NCBI GenBank assembly: GCA_905250025.1
Contig: CAJNOJ010000082.1
Span: 310,001 to 374,000, forward strand
Reading direction: 5' to 3'
Length of the DNA stretch: 64,000 nt
Origin: Adineta ricciae
Lineage: Eukaryota; Rotifera; Eurotatoria; Adinetida; Adinetidae
Shown here: in pieces, positions 51,501 through 63,887 of the stretch
How positions within the stretch are numbered: the stretch's first letter is position 1
How the letters are laid out: each line of letters begins with the position of its first letter
Notes under the pieces: generated by a model
What the model was told of the DNA's origin: nothing
What the model saw: only the letters and a program-made list of their open reading frames with translations
The model's database searches: none
Translations under genes and position numbers: made by a program

Positions 51501-54419
51501 TCTCTCATCAATGAGCCATATACAACAAAATATGCTACTACAATTTCCCGAACGACAATTAATTGAGTATGATTGTGGAAAATTACACACACTTCATCAG
51601 TTACTTTCTGATTTCAAACAAAATGAACATCGTTGTTTGATTTTTACTCAAATGACCAAAATGCTCGATATTCTCGAAAGATTTTTGAACTACCATGCTT
51701 ATACATACGTACGATTAGATGGAACAACGCCTGTCCTACAGAGACAATTATTGATAGAACGATTCAATAGTGATGACAAGATCTTCGTTTGCATTCTATC
51801 AACACGTGCAGGAGGGATTGGCGTGAATTTAACCGGTGCTGATACAGTTATTTTTTATGATTCGGACTGGAATCCGATAATGAACGCTCAAGCACAGAAT
51901 CGATGTCATCGAATTCGACAGGTGAAAGACGTTCATATTTATCGGTAAGGATCTTCGTCTTATATGAAATATCTTGAATATCTAAATTATCTATTCTATA
52001 GACTCATCAGTGAAAACACAGTGGAAGAAAACATCTTGAAAAATGCCAATCAGAATCATTTCCATGGTGATTTCGCTGTTGATGATCGTAGTTTCGATAT
52101 GAGCTATTTTCAAAAGGTATGAATTAACCGTATTTTACATACATGTGATTTGCTGTTTTTCCTCTTGAATTACTAGAGTCATATTCGTCAATTATTCCAT
52201 CAATCACTTGACACTAGTCGATCGCTGAGCACAATTGATGATGATCTAACTGCGACACAGTTTGAAGAGGCTATTGCTTCAGTCGAAGATGACTCAGATC
52301 GTCAAGCTGCTGATGAATTAATCAATGAAATGATAAACAATATGCATGAATTCAACGAAGAAGAAACAAATGAAGAACAAATAACTAGCAAACAACATCA
52401 ACGACAAATGGACGAAGTTGAAGAAGAATTACAAACACTCGATGATCAAGTATGATCTATCGATATTTTGTTCAATCGAACCGAATAAATGCTTTCTTTT
52501 TGTCATATTCTAGCTTCGACCAATTGAACGATATGTGTTACGTTGTGTGGAAACCAATCGTGACGAATATGATTTGCCACAAATGAATTTTAATAGCCAT
52601 GTAATTCGTGTTATCCAATTACTTATTGTAATCTTGAGTTTTATTCATACTTCTAGTTTGACACGGATCAAATTCGAAAAGATTGGTATTCATCACGTTT
52701 GAAAGCATTGAAGGAAGAGGAAGACAAGCAACTTGAACAAGCAGATGATGAAAGGATGTATACATATGCACGAGACAACGAAAGAAAGGTGAAATATAAA
52801 TATACATATACGTTTGCAAAGATAGTTCGGCAGAGAAGAAAGAACTACAATTAGACTTCTGGAAGAAACGATAATTAAAACACCAAATGACAAACAACTA
52901 ATTTGTTTTTCGTTTGTTTAGATTTGGGTTACGGAAGATGGGCAGATGTTTGAGGTTTGTATAACTACATTTAGAACGAGTGTTTGAATATTCGGATTTT
53001 ATTAGATATGGTGTGGTATTATAATGAAATGTTCAGCAGATGGAGAACAAGAATTCTACAATGATGATGAGCTTGATATTGGTTATGAACCTGAAGCAAT
53101 GCTCATCGAGTCAGAAGAATACATTCGATTCCCATTACCAAAAGGTAAAAGCGAATTACCATCAGTTCAGTTTTTTTTAACAATAGTATCTCTTTTAGCA
53201 CTTGCTGATGCAACGAATGTGTCCAAAATGGATACGAATATTCTTGTACCACGTTCGCTGTTCGATCGATCGAATTTACTACTGAATACTCAGTCATCTT
53301 CGTTATCAACGAATACATTAAACAAATTAAAACAAACGCCAACAAATAATAAAATCTTTCCAGCAAATGTTACCACTCCAACAACACCACAAGCAAATAC
53401 TAAAGCTCGTCAATTGTATGTTAACAATGGTACAACCACAACTCCACTGCCAAATACTTCGAATTCGAACGTGATTGTTTCGGCATCAGCATCAAATACG
53501 CCACGACCTGTCAAACTAGAAGAAATCCTTTCAAAAGATAACCTTCAAGGTTTATTAGAAATCGACAACAGCGATTGGCTTATATCCGAAGATTACAAAG
53601 TTTTGGACACCATTCAAAATATTCAGCAATTACCATTATCATCCATGTCATTCTCGAGTACCACCAATGCTAACAAACCACAATCGATGGCGTCCAACAC
53701 ATCTCTATCGTCATCACCATTATTACCATCAACACTGCCATCATCTTCAGCATCTTCATCAATGGTAAACAATACCACAAATGCACTGACGCAGAATTGG
53801 GATTTTATTTCTGATAACGTGAATCGTTATTCGCGTGTATTACGTACGCCAAAACAGTGTAAACACCGTTTTGAACAAGTTATCGGTCCACGAGAAGAAG
53901 GTCGGGTCGTCTACGATCTCATCAAAAAGAAGAAACATGTCATAAAAGGAGCTGTCAAAGTAAGATCAATGCTAAGAAAGAAGAATCTATTTTCTACTCC
54001 GTAAATTTGAATTTGAAGATGTCAGATGACAACTGGCAAATGCTACGTACAAATCAACTATTTGTTCATGACAACTGTCAAAAATTAGCCCAAATCTATC
54101 ATCAAAAGTTCGAAAGTATTTCTCAATTTGATCAGCAGCTATCATCATTAGTCTATTTAAATAAATTTAAACAAATTCAAGCTGCTCAAGTTGCACATCA
54201 TCATATGCGAGGTTTGAAGCCGAGCTCACTGCTGCAAGAGAACAGTAAGTAAACTTTTTCTTCGGAGAAGATGTTTTGAATTGTGTTGTTCAGATATCAA
54301 TATTGATCTCCCATTGGCACCTGGTGACGTTTCATATCAACGGTCAGAACGAGAGAAAGAATTAAAACAACAACAGCAGCAACAGCAACAACAGCAACAA
54401 CAACAACTGCAGCAACAGC

Positions 54420-54454
<35 letters not shown>

Positions 54455-56883
54455 CTGCAGCAGCAACAGCAACAACAACAACAACAACAACAACAGCAGC
54501 AGCAACATCAGCAGATCACTCAACTTATTACTGGCACTGTTCCTGCACAACAACAAATTCCCACTACGCCCACTAGTATTGAAGCGATCAAACAGCAACA
54601 GCTTTCATCTGCAAGTGCCGTACTGACACCCTCAATGAATTCTCGAGTAAGTCGATTTCTTTTTGTTCTTTCTCGCTCAACAACACCCTATTTAGATCCG
54701 TCCATCACTATCACAAAATACTCCAACATCAGTCAATGCACCGCCTTCAACACCTTTATCGCTCATTCAAACATCCTCTTCATCCAATCCACCTACACTT
54801 CAACGAACTGTTTCAAATAATATCATTGTTACTAGTAACAACCATCCTAATATCGCTTCAACTCGTTCTCAAAGCACCACTTTACCACCTCGATCGGGTG
54901 TACGTACTAGAAACTTACTATTTCCATGGGTATAATACGTCTGCTTTTCTAATTTTGTAGCTTCCATCTTCGACGCCTATCAATTCCACGTCTTCATCAT
55001 CGCAATCATTGATCCCGACTACTACTATTGTTGGACAAAGGCCAATGCAAGTTTTACCACCCAATAATTTGCCTACAAATGATACAAATACATCACAACC
55101 AAAACAAACTGGAACAGGTATGAATATATGTGGGTTTTATCATCTTCACGGACTATGTTTTTTCGTAGTTCAAATTTCCGCGAATGACTACCGTAACGTC
55201 CGTGGTATTTCACAACAACACCAGCAGCAGCAGCAGCAGCAAACAGGCATAAATGCAACACCAACTACGAATCTTCAAGTTCGTGCACAAAATAGTTTTA
55301 CTCGAAATCAAACTCAAGTATGTTAAAACTCAACTATTCAAAAAGAAAAGCATCCTGTTTACAATACAATCATTTCCACTTTAGACACCTACGTTAACTA
55401 CTCTCGAAGGCCGTTCTCAAACTCCATCGTCTCCAAAATCTCAGCCGACACAACCACAACAGCGGCCATCATCAACCACGCCACGTCCACCATCTATCAC
55501 ACAATCTCAGGTTGACTACTCTGTTCAGCAGCAAGTTAAACCTCTCACATCGTCAACTGTAATTCTAATCAGAAAGACTGTTATATCGTACTCTATCTAT
55601 TCACATTCTAGTCTCAATCAACTCTTCCGATTGCTGTCGTTCGTCCGGCGCAACATCCGCCGACATCAAATACTCCACCAGTGTCAAATTCTCCAACATC
55701 ACCTTCGAACCTTCCTTCTGTCAATCTCACCCTACCTTCAACAAGTAAGTCCAGTTAGTTATTGACAAATTTCATTGTCTTCATTTGTTTCTACATAGAC
55801 AAATTAGCTACATCAGTAAATACAACAGGAGGCGCAACAACTATAACAAATAATTCTCCTCAACAACTACGTACGACAACAACAACGTTTCTGCCTAATC
55901 AACAACAACCTACATCTCAAACCCAATCAATTCCAACACAAATTCGACAGTTAATTACAAATACGGCTAACAACCCTCTGCAAACACAATCGACAACGAA
56001 TGCGCAGCGATTAACAGAAGGTCCACAACGTTCACCAACGAATGTAAGTATCGAAAAGCTACCTTCGAATATCTCATCATTGTTGTTCTAGTTTAAACAA
56101 TTGCTTACATCACGTGCACCCACTCTATCCGGCCAAGTCCGTAATGTGCGTATTGTAACATTTACCCCTGGAACTGCTCCAACAACAGGCATTGCTGATA
56201 CAACATCGACAACAACAATAAATCCATCCCCAACAACCTTGCAACCAACAAATATTACTTATAATCGCGCAAATTCAACGTCAACATTAATACCACGTTC
56301 AACAATTAATATCGAACAAGACATTTCACCTCATATAGCAGCACAAATACAACGTCTTAAATCATTCGAAGTCACAACCACAGATGCTAACGATCCAACC
56401 CAAGCACCACGTGCAGTACTTGTTCCAGCACGAACAATATCTGGTGCATCAACACCGTCGACAACAACTGTAGGTCCAACGGCCAAGATCAAATCTACAT
56501 CGTTAATTGATCCAGCAGCGCTCGGCTTGACAGGCAAAACCTCTCAAGCTAATTTTGTCCTTCAATTACCATCAATAACAACCACACCGGGAGGAGATGA
56601 TCAAGCAACAACAAATGCGTCTGGATTACTTCGACAAAGTCTAATGCAACAGTTAAATTTAAGGCCAACAAACATAAATCAACGCGCTCAATCACCAACA
56701 ACAATTTCTACCGCGACAAATTCAATGACTTTGAATCGATTTGTTCCCCAATTTCATATTCGCACCACAGCTGCGCTCAGTTCTTCACTTTCAACGACAC
56801 AACTGTCAGCTGGACAAGTTATGAACGAACAAATAGCGTCATCATCCCCTCCACCTACCTCATCTTCATCTTCTACGACTTGA
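48532..56883 (+). CDS. EP400: EP400/Domino-type SWI2/SNF2 chromatin-remodelling ATPase
   Basis: Catalytic scaffold of TIP60/NuA4-type complexes that exchange H2A variants. The first exon (48532-51944) encodes an HSA domain (KTHWDYLLDEMRWLAEDFE, about residues 182-200), then the ATPase: DEMGLGKT (about 463), DEAQNIKN, LLLTGTPL, a long insertion typical of the INO80/SWR1/EP400 class, and the second lobe ending in GGIGVNL and QNRCHRIRQ. Exons at 52002-52116, 52177-52449, 52514-52600, 52657-52787 and 53200-53960 follow. A SANT/Myb domain ends in RTPKQCKHRFEQVIGPREEG (about 53850-53910), close to EP400. Next are polyglutamine (54367-54512) and long Thr/Pro/Gln-rich low-complexity exons up to stop 56881-56883. 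Some exon limits in the C-terminal half are tentative. Confidence 0.93.
54367..54512 (+). repeat. CAA/CAG polyglutamine tract in EP400
   Basis: About 145 bp of mixed CAA and CAG codons encoding close to 50 Gln, broken only by two Leu and one His. A second, shorter CAG run lies at about 55212-55240. The same region read on the minus strand gives poly-Leu frames, which are shadows. Confidence 0.9.
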
Positions 56884-57215
56884 TAATTGCTTTCTTTCTG
56901 TCTTTTTTTTCCTATATCTTCAATGTACAGTTAGTCAGCTTGACCGTTTATTTTTTTTTCTAGTCGAAACCAGAAACAGAAAACTTATTTTTTATTGTGC
57001 ACGCTAGAGAACGTGTTCTTCATCTTTATATACATGTGTACTTATATATATATATATATTATTGCAAAGAAATTCAAGAAGAAAGAAAAAGATCTTCTCA
57101 GGGATATATATGTCTACGTTCTCATTTGTTCGTTTTTTTTCCCAAGAAGATCGACAAATAAACGAAAACTCCAATAATTCATGTTTTTTTTTCTCTTTGA
57201 TTATTATTAGATTAA
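56884..57215. other. EP400 3' flank and upstream of NOC4-like gene
   Basis: 332 bp, T-rich, with an alternating TA run at about 57042-57060. An AG acceptor sits at 57209-57210, six bases before the NOC4-like ATG, compatible with trans-splicing in a polycistron or with a 5'UTR intron. Confidence 0.45.
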
Positions 57216-58420
57216 TATGAAAGAAGACAAATTAATTGAATATTTGTTTCCATCGAAGAAGAAAAGAAAATCAACAAGTGAAAGTTTGGAAGATAAGCAA
57301 AAATATGATGCACGTCTATTGGCATTTCTATCCTCAAATAAGGTAATGTGTATGCATATAACAAATTCGGGTGAGATAACATAAAAGTATCAGTTTCAAG
57401 ACCGAATTCCACAAATACTTTGAGCCAATACGAAAAAGATCTTCGGGAGAAAAGGTGTCCTACTCCTTTAAAGTACACTCTTATTACTTTTAGTTGGATG
57501 CAACGTTGTACCGTCGGATTTTATTACAAATGCCTACAAAAATAATCCCACGCATGGCCAATCCATTACTTCTAGCTGATTTCTTGACAAGCTCATATGA
57601 GACCCAAAACAATGCATCAAAAATTCTTGCACTACATGGTCTTTACGTATTGTTGACCCAATACAATCTGGAATATCCATTCTTCTTTGGTAAACTCTAT
57701 GCATTATTAACTGTGGATTTGTTCAGTGCGAAATATAAAGCGAGATTTTTCTACCTACTCGATATATTTCTTCAATCCTCGTATGTTAATCTTCGTTTTC
57801 ATAGAAAATGAGTTTACTAAATATTCTATTTAGACATTTGCCAGCAAATTTAGTAGCTAGTTTTGCTAAACGTCTTGCTCGATTAGCTTTATTGATTCCA
57901 CAACATGATCAATGTTTAATCATAACATTTATTTACAATTTAATTGTGCGACATCCGACCATTCGAGTGATGATCGATCGACAATCGACTTCATCAGTCA
58001 AAGATGACACGTATGCACCGGAAGAACGAGATCCAAACAAATCAAATGCCATCGATAGTTCATTATGGGAAATCGAAGTAAAATCACGAACCTCTCACCG
58101 GACACCTTTGAAAATCGATCGAAATTTCTAGTCACTAACTCATCACCATCATCCCGATGTGGCTACTTGTGCTCTGGCATTGATGTCTCTACGAAAAACG
58201 AATCATGAACGAGAGATTCATCCGTTGTTGGAAATCGATTACGATGAAGTTCGTATTTTGAAGACTTCTTTGTCTTTCCTTTACGTTCTTTTCTGTTTAG
58301 ATGTTTGAACATGATTGCAATCGATCCAATCGGTCTCGGAAGAAAAAAAATAAAACAAAAACAACACCCACTACCGATTGTCCAATCAATTATAATACAG
58401 CGATTAGCTTATTTGATTGA
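57216..58420 (+). CDS. NOC4L: NOC4-like nucleolar protein, short version (CBF/Mak21 domain)
   Basis: NOC4 works with NOP14 in 40S ribosomal subunit assembly. Five exons (57216-57341, about 57493-57779, 57833-58079, 58131-58250, 58302-58420) yield about 300 residues. The conserved C-terminal half is clear: NLEYPFFFGKLYALL, YKARFFYLLDIFLQSSHLPA across a splice, FAKRLARLALLIP, NLIVRHPTIRVMI, YAPEERDPNKSNAIDSSLWE and HHHPDVA. Human NOC4L is about 515 residues; here the N-terminal ~200 residues are missing, and only 42 residues, including a basic SKKKRK stretch, precede the conserved domain. The C-terminus carries a Lys-rich insertion (RSRKKKNKTK). Either the gene is truncated or upstream exons were not recognised. 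Confidence 0.85.
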
Positions 58421-58607
58421 TAATAATTTCGTTGTTTTCTTTTTATTGCAAAAAGAATAAAGATAAAAACATTCTCTCAAAACGAAGCACCTTGCATTGC
58501 ACGGAATGGGATGTTTAATAAAAAGAACAAAAAATGAGGTAGCGTATTAGTTCAGATCTGACAGTTAATCAAAGCAAGAAAAAAGCAAGAAGGCAGAAGT
58601 TTTAGCT
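58421..58607. other. Convergent 3' flanks
   Basis: Short AT-rich gap between the convergent NOC4-like and POGLUT1-like genes. No gene is seen. Confidence 0.5.
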
Positions 58608-59891
58608 TTAAGGTTTCGGACGTCGATGCACTTGCATAAACTTGGCTTTCTTTGTAACAGGCTTCTGAGGGTTTCCGAACAGTTTATGATATTCCAATAA
58701 TAATTCTTTCCAGTAAAGTTCGACATTCTCCATTGTGAGCGCATTCCAGATAAAATCGCGTCCTTGTCGAGCAATCTTTGCAACCAAACGGTCATTGTTT
58801 TGTGCGAATAATAGAATATCTTTGACTTCATGTAAATCGGTCGAAATTGGAATGTAATGATACCATGGTTCAAGACGTTCATAGAAGAATTCAATCCAAT
58901 CAGATCCAACATGTAAAACAAGTGAGCCACATAAAAACAAATGACGTAAGCGAAACGATGCAGCTACACCACGAAAATTGAATAAATATTTGAACTGACA
59001 GAAATCTTCATGTTTTAATTCACTCGCTGGTGGGTAACCCAATGTGTCTTCGTCCGATTTCCACGCTTGGTTCTTTGTATACTGCGCATCGAGTAATTCA
59101 GGACTGTTGCGAGATAATAAAACAAGTGGATCACGTTCCGGCGACGTTCGCGAACCACGAAAGAAACCACGAGATTCTTTTTTCGACCATGGGTAAGTTT
59201 GGCGAGCTTTGTTTAGTGTTTGTCTCATAACATCCCATCGACCGATACCTGTTGGATAGACACTACCCAATGCTGGTCCGCCATCCCAGAACGCCCAAGC
59301 TGGATAGAGAATGTCTGTATCATGAGAATCTAATGATTTGCTGAATGAAAAGATTGGGATAGTGGGTTGATTTTGTGGCCAATCGTAAGTATTCAATAAA
59401 AACTCCATATCAGGTAAGGAGTCGATGATGTTGAGAAGAAAGTGTTCGATACCATGATTTCGCGCTGGAAAAATCAATTGATCTTCTGTTTGACGGTATA
59501 AACGATGATTGATGATCTGATAGAGCGTAAGACGATGAGCATGTGCAGTAGCTTCGCTTACAGTTAGCTGTTGTCGTATGCCGTCAATCGATTGATTTTT
59601 CCAGTAGGAAAAATCTCGGTCGATTTGCTGATGAAACACTGTCAGATCTGGATCGTCTGTTCGATTCAAATGATCTTTTTCGGCTTGCTCAATCAATTTA
59701 ATATATTTCTCCCACTGTGCATCCGTGGGCGATAACAATGGCTGATTTTCATCACGAAAATACTTCGTTTTCTCATGATTAATGTCGCCTGATTCATACT
59801 CAGGTGAAGTATCTATTTTTGCACACAAGAAGAGATAAATGATAATAATAAGATGCACACCGTGAAATGACATTCTTTTATTCACAAGCAA
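58608..59891 (-). CDS. POGLUT1: POGLUT1/Rumi-like protein O-glucosyltransferase (CAP10 domain)
   Basis: ER-lumen enzyme that adds O-glucose to EGF repeats such as those of Notch. A single exon encodes 427 residues from the upstream ATG; the second ATG (59871-59873) starts a tidier signal peptide (MSFHGVHLIIIIYLFLC). The CAP10 glycosyltransferase core shows DSLPDMEFLLNTYDWP, YPAWAFWDGG, FFRGSRTSPERDPLVLLSR, FKYLFNFRGVAASFRLRHLF, GSLVLHVGS and EFFYERLEPWYHYIPI in family order. The usual C-terminal KDEL-type ER retention signal is absent; the protein ends RRPKP. The gene is intronless, unlike most neighbours. POGLUT2/3-type relatives are an alternative, but they carry a filamin domain that is not seen here. 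Confidence 0.92.
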   Translation of the reverse strand: MLVNKRMSFHGVHLIIIIYLFLCAKIDTSPEYESGDINHEKTKYFRDENQPLLSPTDAQWEKYIKLIEQAEKDHLNRTDDPDLTVFHQQIDRDFSYWKNQSIDGIRQQLTVSEATAHAHRLTLYQIINHRLYRQTEDQLIFPARNHGIEHFLLNIIDSLPDMEFLLNTYDWPQNQPTIPIFSFSKSLDSHDTDILYPAWAFWDGGPALGSVYPTGIGRWDVMRQTLNKARQTYPWSKKESRGFFRGSRTSPERDPLVLLSRNSPELLDAQYTKNQAWKSDEDTLGYPPASELKHEDFCQFKYLFNFRGVAASFRLRHLFLCGSLVLHVGSDWIEFFYERLEPWYHYIPISTDLHEVKDILLFAQNNDRLVAKIARQGRDFIWNALTMENVELYWKELLLEYHKLFGNPQKPVTKKAKFMQVHRRPKP

Positions 59892-60394
59892 GCTATTCGA
59901 AATGAGTATTTTTTATTCGTTCTTCGGATTGTAACTGCGTTGTATAAATAAGAGATTAATAAATCATTAAAGCGACATCTATCGAAAAACAAATATTGTT
60001 GTTGTGTTTTTTTTCTTTTTCATTACAGTTTATTTTCGCTGACTGAAAAGTAAAATAAGTTTTTTTTTGCTCGAGAAAATTGACTTGATTATCTTTTAAA
60101 GAAAATTATTCCCATTTGAAGACTGATTGTTTTTTTTCTGGATTTTTTATTCCGTCTTTATGTTGTTTTTGTATCCGAATATATTTGTTTATTTGTTTAT
60201 GAAAAAATTCCAAGATAAAACGCGTTAGGTCACCATACGATCTATCTCTGCTATCTGCATGGCTTTTACGCAAACAATCTACGACTTTTCTCCTGTTATT
60301 TTCTTTCATCATTGTCTTTCTTCTCGATTTCACACATAATGTATTCATTTCAGATTTGTTTTTTTATTATTTAATTTTGTAAATTGAATTTTCA
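59892..60394. other. Divergent region between POGLUT1-like and bZIP genes
   Basis: About 500 bp between opposing start codons. T-rich. A minus-strand frame at 60106-60348 is Lys/Arg-rich but unsupported. A shared promoter is possible. Confidence 0.4.
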
Positions 60395-62037
60395 ATGCAA
60401 GCAGACGAAGCAGAATTCGAAGGAGTATCAAATACATTAGATACTCCATCAATAATGACACCAAATATTGTTCTGCCACTCCAGACATACAAACCGTCAT
60501 TTCTTTCAATGGATTCCACACCTACAGCTGACAATAATAACACGAATCATAAACCGTCGAATTTGTCTTCTATGGATACGAAGACAAACGGTGAAATGCC
60601 ATTAACGTCGGCCGATGTGAAAGTATCGAGAATCGAAGATGAACTGAAGCAAAGTTTAAGTGAACCACGTAAGCCAACACCGTCGCCATTTCAAAAAATG
60701 TCATCAACGCCCGTTTTCAACTTGGATAAACCAGTTCCTGTCATAGTTACCGATGATGGAATAGCAGTTGAAGTACCATCAACAGCAGATGTATGATACG
60801 AGCTTTTAATGAGTCATCAATCACTTTGTATTTGTGTATAGGTTGTTAAAGAACTAGAAGCATTGACAAATGTAAATCCGTTAACGCTTCAAGAGAAATC
60901 ATTAACCAATGAATCAACTGAACGTGAAGCAAGTACAATGAATGGTGATAATATTCGTTATGATTCTCCGCCAACAACAAATATGGGCAATATTGTCTCT
61001 CCGAAGAAGAAATTCCTTATTCGAAGTCAATCCCATACCGAGCCGACGTCATCAATACAGAATAATAATAATATTAATTCTCAATCTCAAAAAAGTGATA
61101 ATAGTATTTCAAATACACAAAATGGTTTCGATGACGAAAATTCAATGGATGATTCTATGAATAACACTTTTGCACGTATACCAGATCTACACACAGGAAC
61201 ACATTCAAGTGACACTCATGTGAATAATAATCATCAGTTCAAATCTACCATAGATAATTCCAATGATCCAAATATACAACTAAGATTAGATCAAAATAGT
61301 TTATCACATTCGCTGAATAAACAACAAACTATTATTATGAACAGTATTAACCAGAATAAACGACCGTATCCACAAGCTAATCTTGGTAGAACATAGATTG
61401 TTCGAGTTTAACCGTATATATCTGTTTCTCTCTCTCTCTTATTTTAGGTACGGGTAATCCGGCAATGACAAAAACAGGTACAATAATCATTCCACAGTCA
61501 TCATTAAATGAGGTGTCATCAAGTGATTTATCAACGAATGTGAAACGTCAAAGAACAGTTCCAATACCAATGAATGCAACAAGTATGAGTTTTCGTTCAC
61601 CATTTCTATCCTCATCAACATCTGGTAATGCATCGCACGCAATACCATCGACAACAAACAATTCGAATACAAATGTGGGTACAGAGGATCAACGAAAGAA
61701 ACAAATTCGTGATAGCAATCGTGAAGCAGCACGCCGTTGTCGAGAACGTCGCCGGCAGTACATTGAACAGCTCGAAGGAAACTTAGAACAGTATAAATTA
61801 CAAATAAAACAATTGAGTGACAAATTAGCACGTGTTGAACGCGAAAATACTCAATTACGAGCAATTCTATCTGAAACGAAAATTCTCCATCCATCCTCAC
61901 ATCTTGCCATCAGTGACTCCCATGTTGAATATACAAATGTTATTGCAGCGAATTCGATTGACCACATTTCCGATTCGAACCATCACGCGGAGAGTGGAGT
62001 TATTCAAAGGAACTATATTAATAGAAATAATCTTTAG
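60395..62037 (+). CDS. bZIP transcription factor
   Basis: Three exons (60395-60790, 60842-61385, 61448-62037) join in phase to 509 residues. The basic region NREAARRCRERRRQYIEQLE (about residues 406-425) carries the NxxAAxxCRxRR DNA-contact signature. A leucine zipper follows with heptad hydrophobics through KLARVERENTQLRAIL. The rest is disordered, rich in Asn, Ser, Thr and Pro, with candidate Ser/Thr-Pro sites (PTPSPF). The basic region and zipper are closest by eye to ATF2/CREB5-type or generic CREB/ATF factors, but no N-terminal zinc finger is seen, so the subfamily is left open. Confidence 0.9.
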
Positions 62038-62654
62038 TCTTCCAGTAATTTTCTTTTTTTTTTAACCATATATGTCCATCAGTAAGAGGATACTGTTTAT
62101 TTTATTTTATTTTTTTTGAAAAAAACAAATCCATATAGAAAAGGGATATCACAGTGTTAAGCCGGTTTATTCTTTCTTTCTTTCTTCATGTACATTCTGT
62201 CTCCGCAGAAAAACCTATTTTCTTTCTTGCAGTGACTTGTTTTTCTTTTTCTTTGTAGTGCTATATTGTCATTGTATATAAACGTAGTAAAACAACTTTC
62301 TATCTACTACTACCACTAACTTTCCCCCTTCATTTTATGTGTGGAGCAAAATCAAAGTTTCTATATTTTTCTTGTTTCTGTTTGTCCTGATAGATCTTAT
62401 TGTATCGCTTGAGCATAGGTGTATATGCGATGATAATTTTTATTTATCTTTTATGCTCTTGGTTATTTGACTGTCATATGTCTTTATATATTTATGTACT
62501 CACTTTGCCATCAATATCCTTCATGTTATAAGTATGTTTTTATTTTTTTTTCTGCTCTTGTTTAAAAATATATTGTTTTGTGTATGGAAAAAAAACTGAA
62601 TTTAAAAATAAAAAAACAATATTAATTGATTGAAAAGTTTGTTTTATTTTTTAG
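62038..62654. other. 3' flank of bZIP gene / upstream of LDLa gene
   Basis: 617 bp, very T-rich, with a TTTC run near 62170-62185. It ends in a T-tract and AG directly before the next ATG (62655), like a splice acceptor. Confidence 0.5.
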
Positions 62655-63887
62655 ATGAATATGCGATTTCTCATCTTTATTTGTTTCATAGCAAGCGTTT
62701 CTTCATCTGTCGATAGATGTAAGTTCGCTTTTTTTATTCTGTTTTGGTTGATTTCATTCGATTATTCTAGTTCTAATCCATTCTATCGATGATTGCTGGG
62801 CAATCGAGACAAATAATACCATCACAGATGCACATAGCGCACTGATTAGTTTCTCACCCATACTTGCTGAAAAGATCGATCCTTGTTCAGTGCATATAAC
62901 TAATCCATGGATATCAGAAATACAAAATGGTTTTGGAGTCTATCTTCCCCATGGTATGGATTGCTCATCGATTATAACTATCGAATGTCTACCGGGCAGC
63001 GCTCTCTTTCAACACGTATGTTTTAACATGAGAGAAGCGGAGGAAAGTCACTTGTGAATCTCATTTCAGACAATGCCTTCATCTGTTCAATATACATGTC
63101 GAACGAATGCAAGCGGTATCGTTATGCCATGCAATTCGATTTCATTGACATCGAAACGGAATGTCTCTTATCAAGGATCTAGACGGGTCGTCGATGTTCA
63201 ACTTGTTGCGTTAGCAAAAGGTCCGCTACGAAGATTTGTTTTGCTCAATTTAGTTATCAATGTAATTTGCTATTTAGAACCATGCATGAATAAAGATCTA
63301 TTCTTTCAATGTCCCAAAGATTATCCTCGTTCATGTATTGCTCGAAAACTTCGATGTAATGGACGGACCGAATGTTTCAGTGGAGATGATGAATATCACT
63401 GTGAACGTAAGGTGAAAAGATCGAATAGTTTGTCGAAATTTTCTTGCTTTTAATTTAGATTCTTACGGAGAAGGTTACCTTCCACTGGGACTAATCATTC
63501 TTCTGATAATAGGATTTCTCTTTGTCGTTTGTATTGTGTCAACAAGTGAGTTCTTTTTTTCGTATACACTATCCTATCTATTTCTTTTATTTGTTAGTTT
63601 TTGCATGTTGTTTCTGTCGGGCTGCATGCCACGCAATTATTCGTCGTTTTCATCCATCGAAAAAACAGAAACTGTTTCAAAGTACATAAATATTCAACTG
63701 TCTCCGACTTTTATTCATTGTTTTCAAATATTTAGAAAACGATACGACGATGGTTACGGGTGAAGATGCTGGTCTAATGAGAGGTCTTACCACATCGCAT
63801 GTCGTCGAGGCTCTACCTCAACAACATGCTGAACCGGCACCATTAATTATCGATTCAACAAAACCTGTTTATCCTCATCTCTCATGA
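62655..63887 (+). CDS. Single-pass membrane protein with LDL-receptor class A domain
   Basis: Exons run from ATG 62655 to stop 63885-63887. A signal peptide (MNMRFLIFICFIASVSSS) is followed by an extracellular region of about 150 residues with paired cysteines, unlike any family I recognise (DDCWAIETNN, ECLPGSALFQ). One LDL-receptor class A module follows (about 63284-63405: CMNKDLFFQC, SCIARKLRCNG, CFSGDDEYHC), with the six cysteines and an acidic pair near the end for calcium. A membrane helix (LIILLIIGFLFVVCIV, about 63490-63540) leads into a Cys-rich juxtamembrane segment (ACCFCRAACH), suited to palmitoylation, and a short tail ending in PVYPHLS. Introns of about 50-60 bp were read by phase. 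The orthologue and ligand are unknown. Confidence 0.85.

Noticed and set aside
54362-54598. Poly-leucine minus-strand frame
   Set aside because: Antisense shadow of the EP400 polyglutamine tract.
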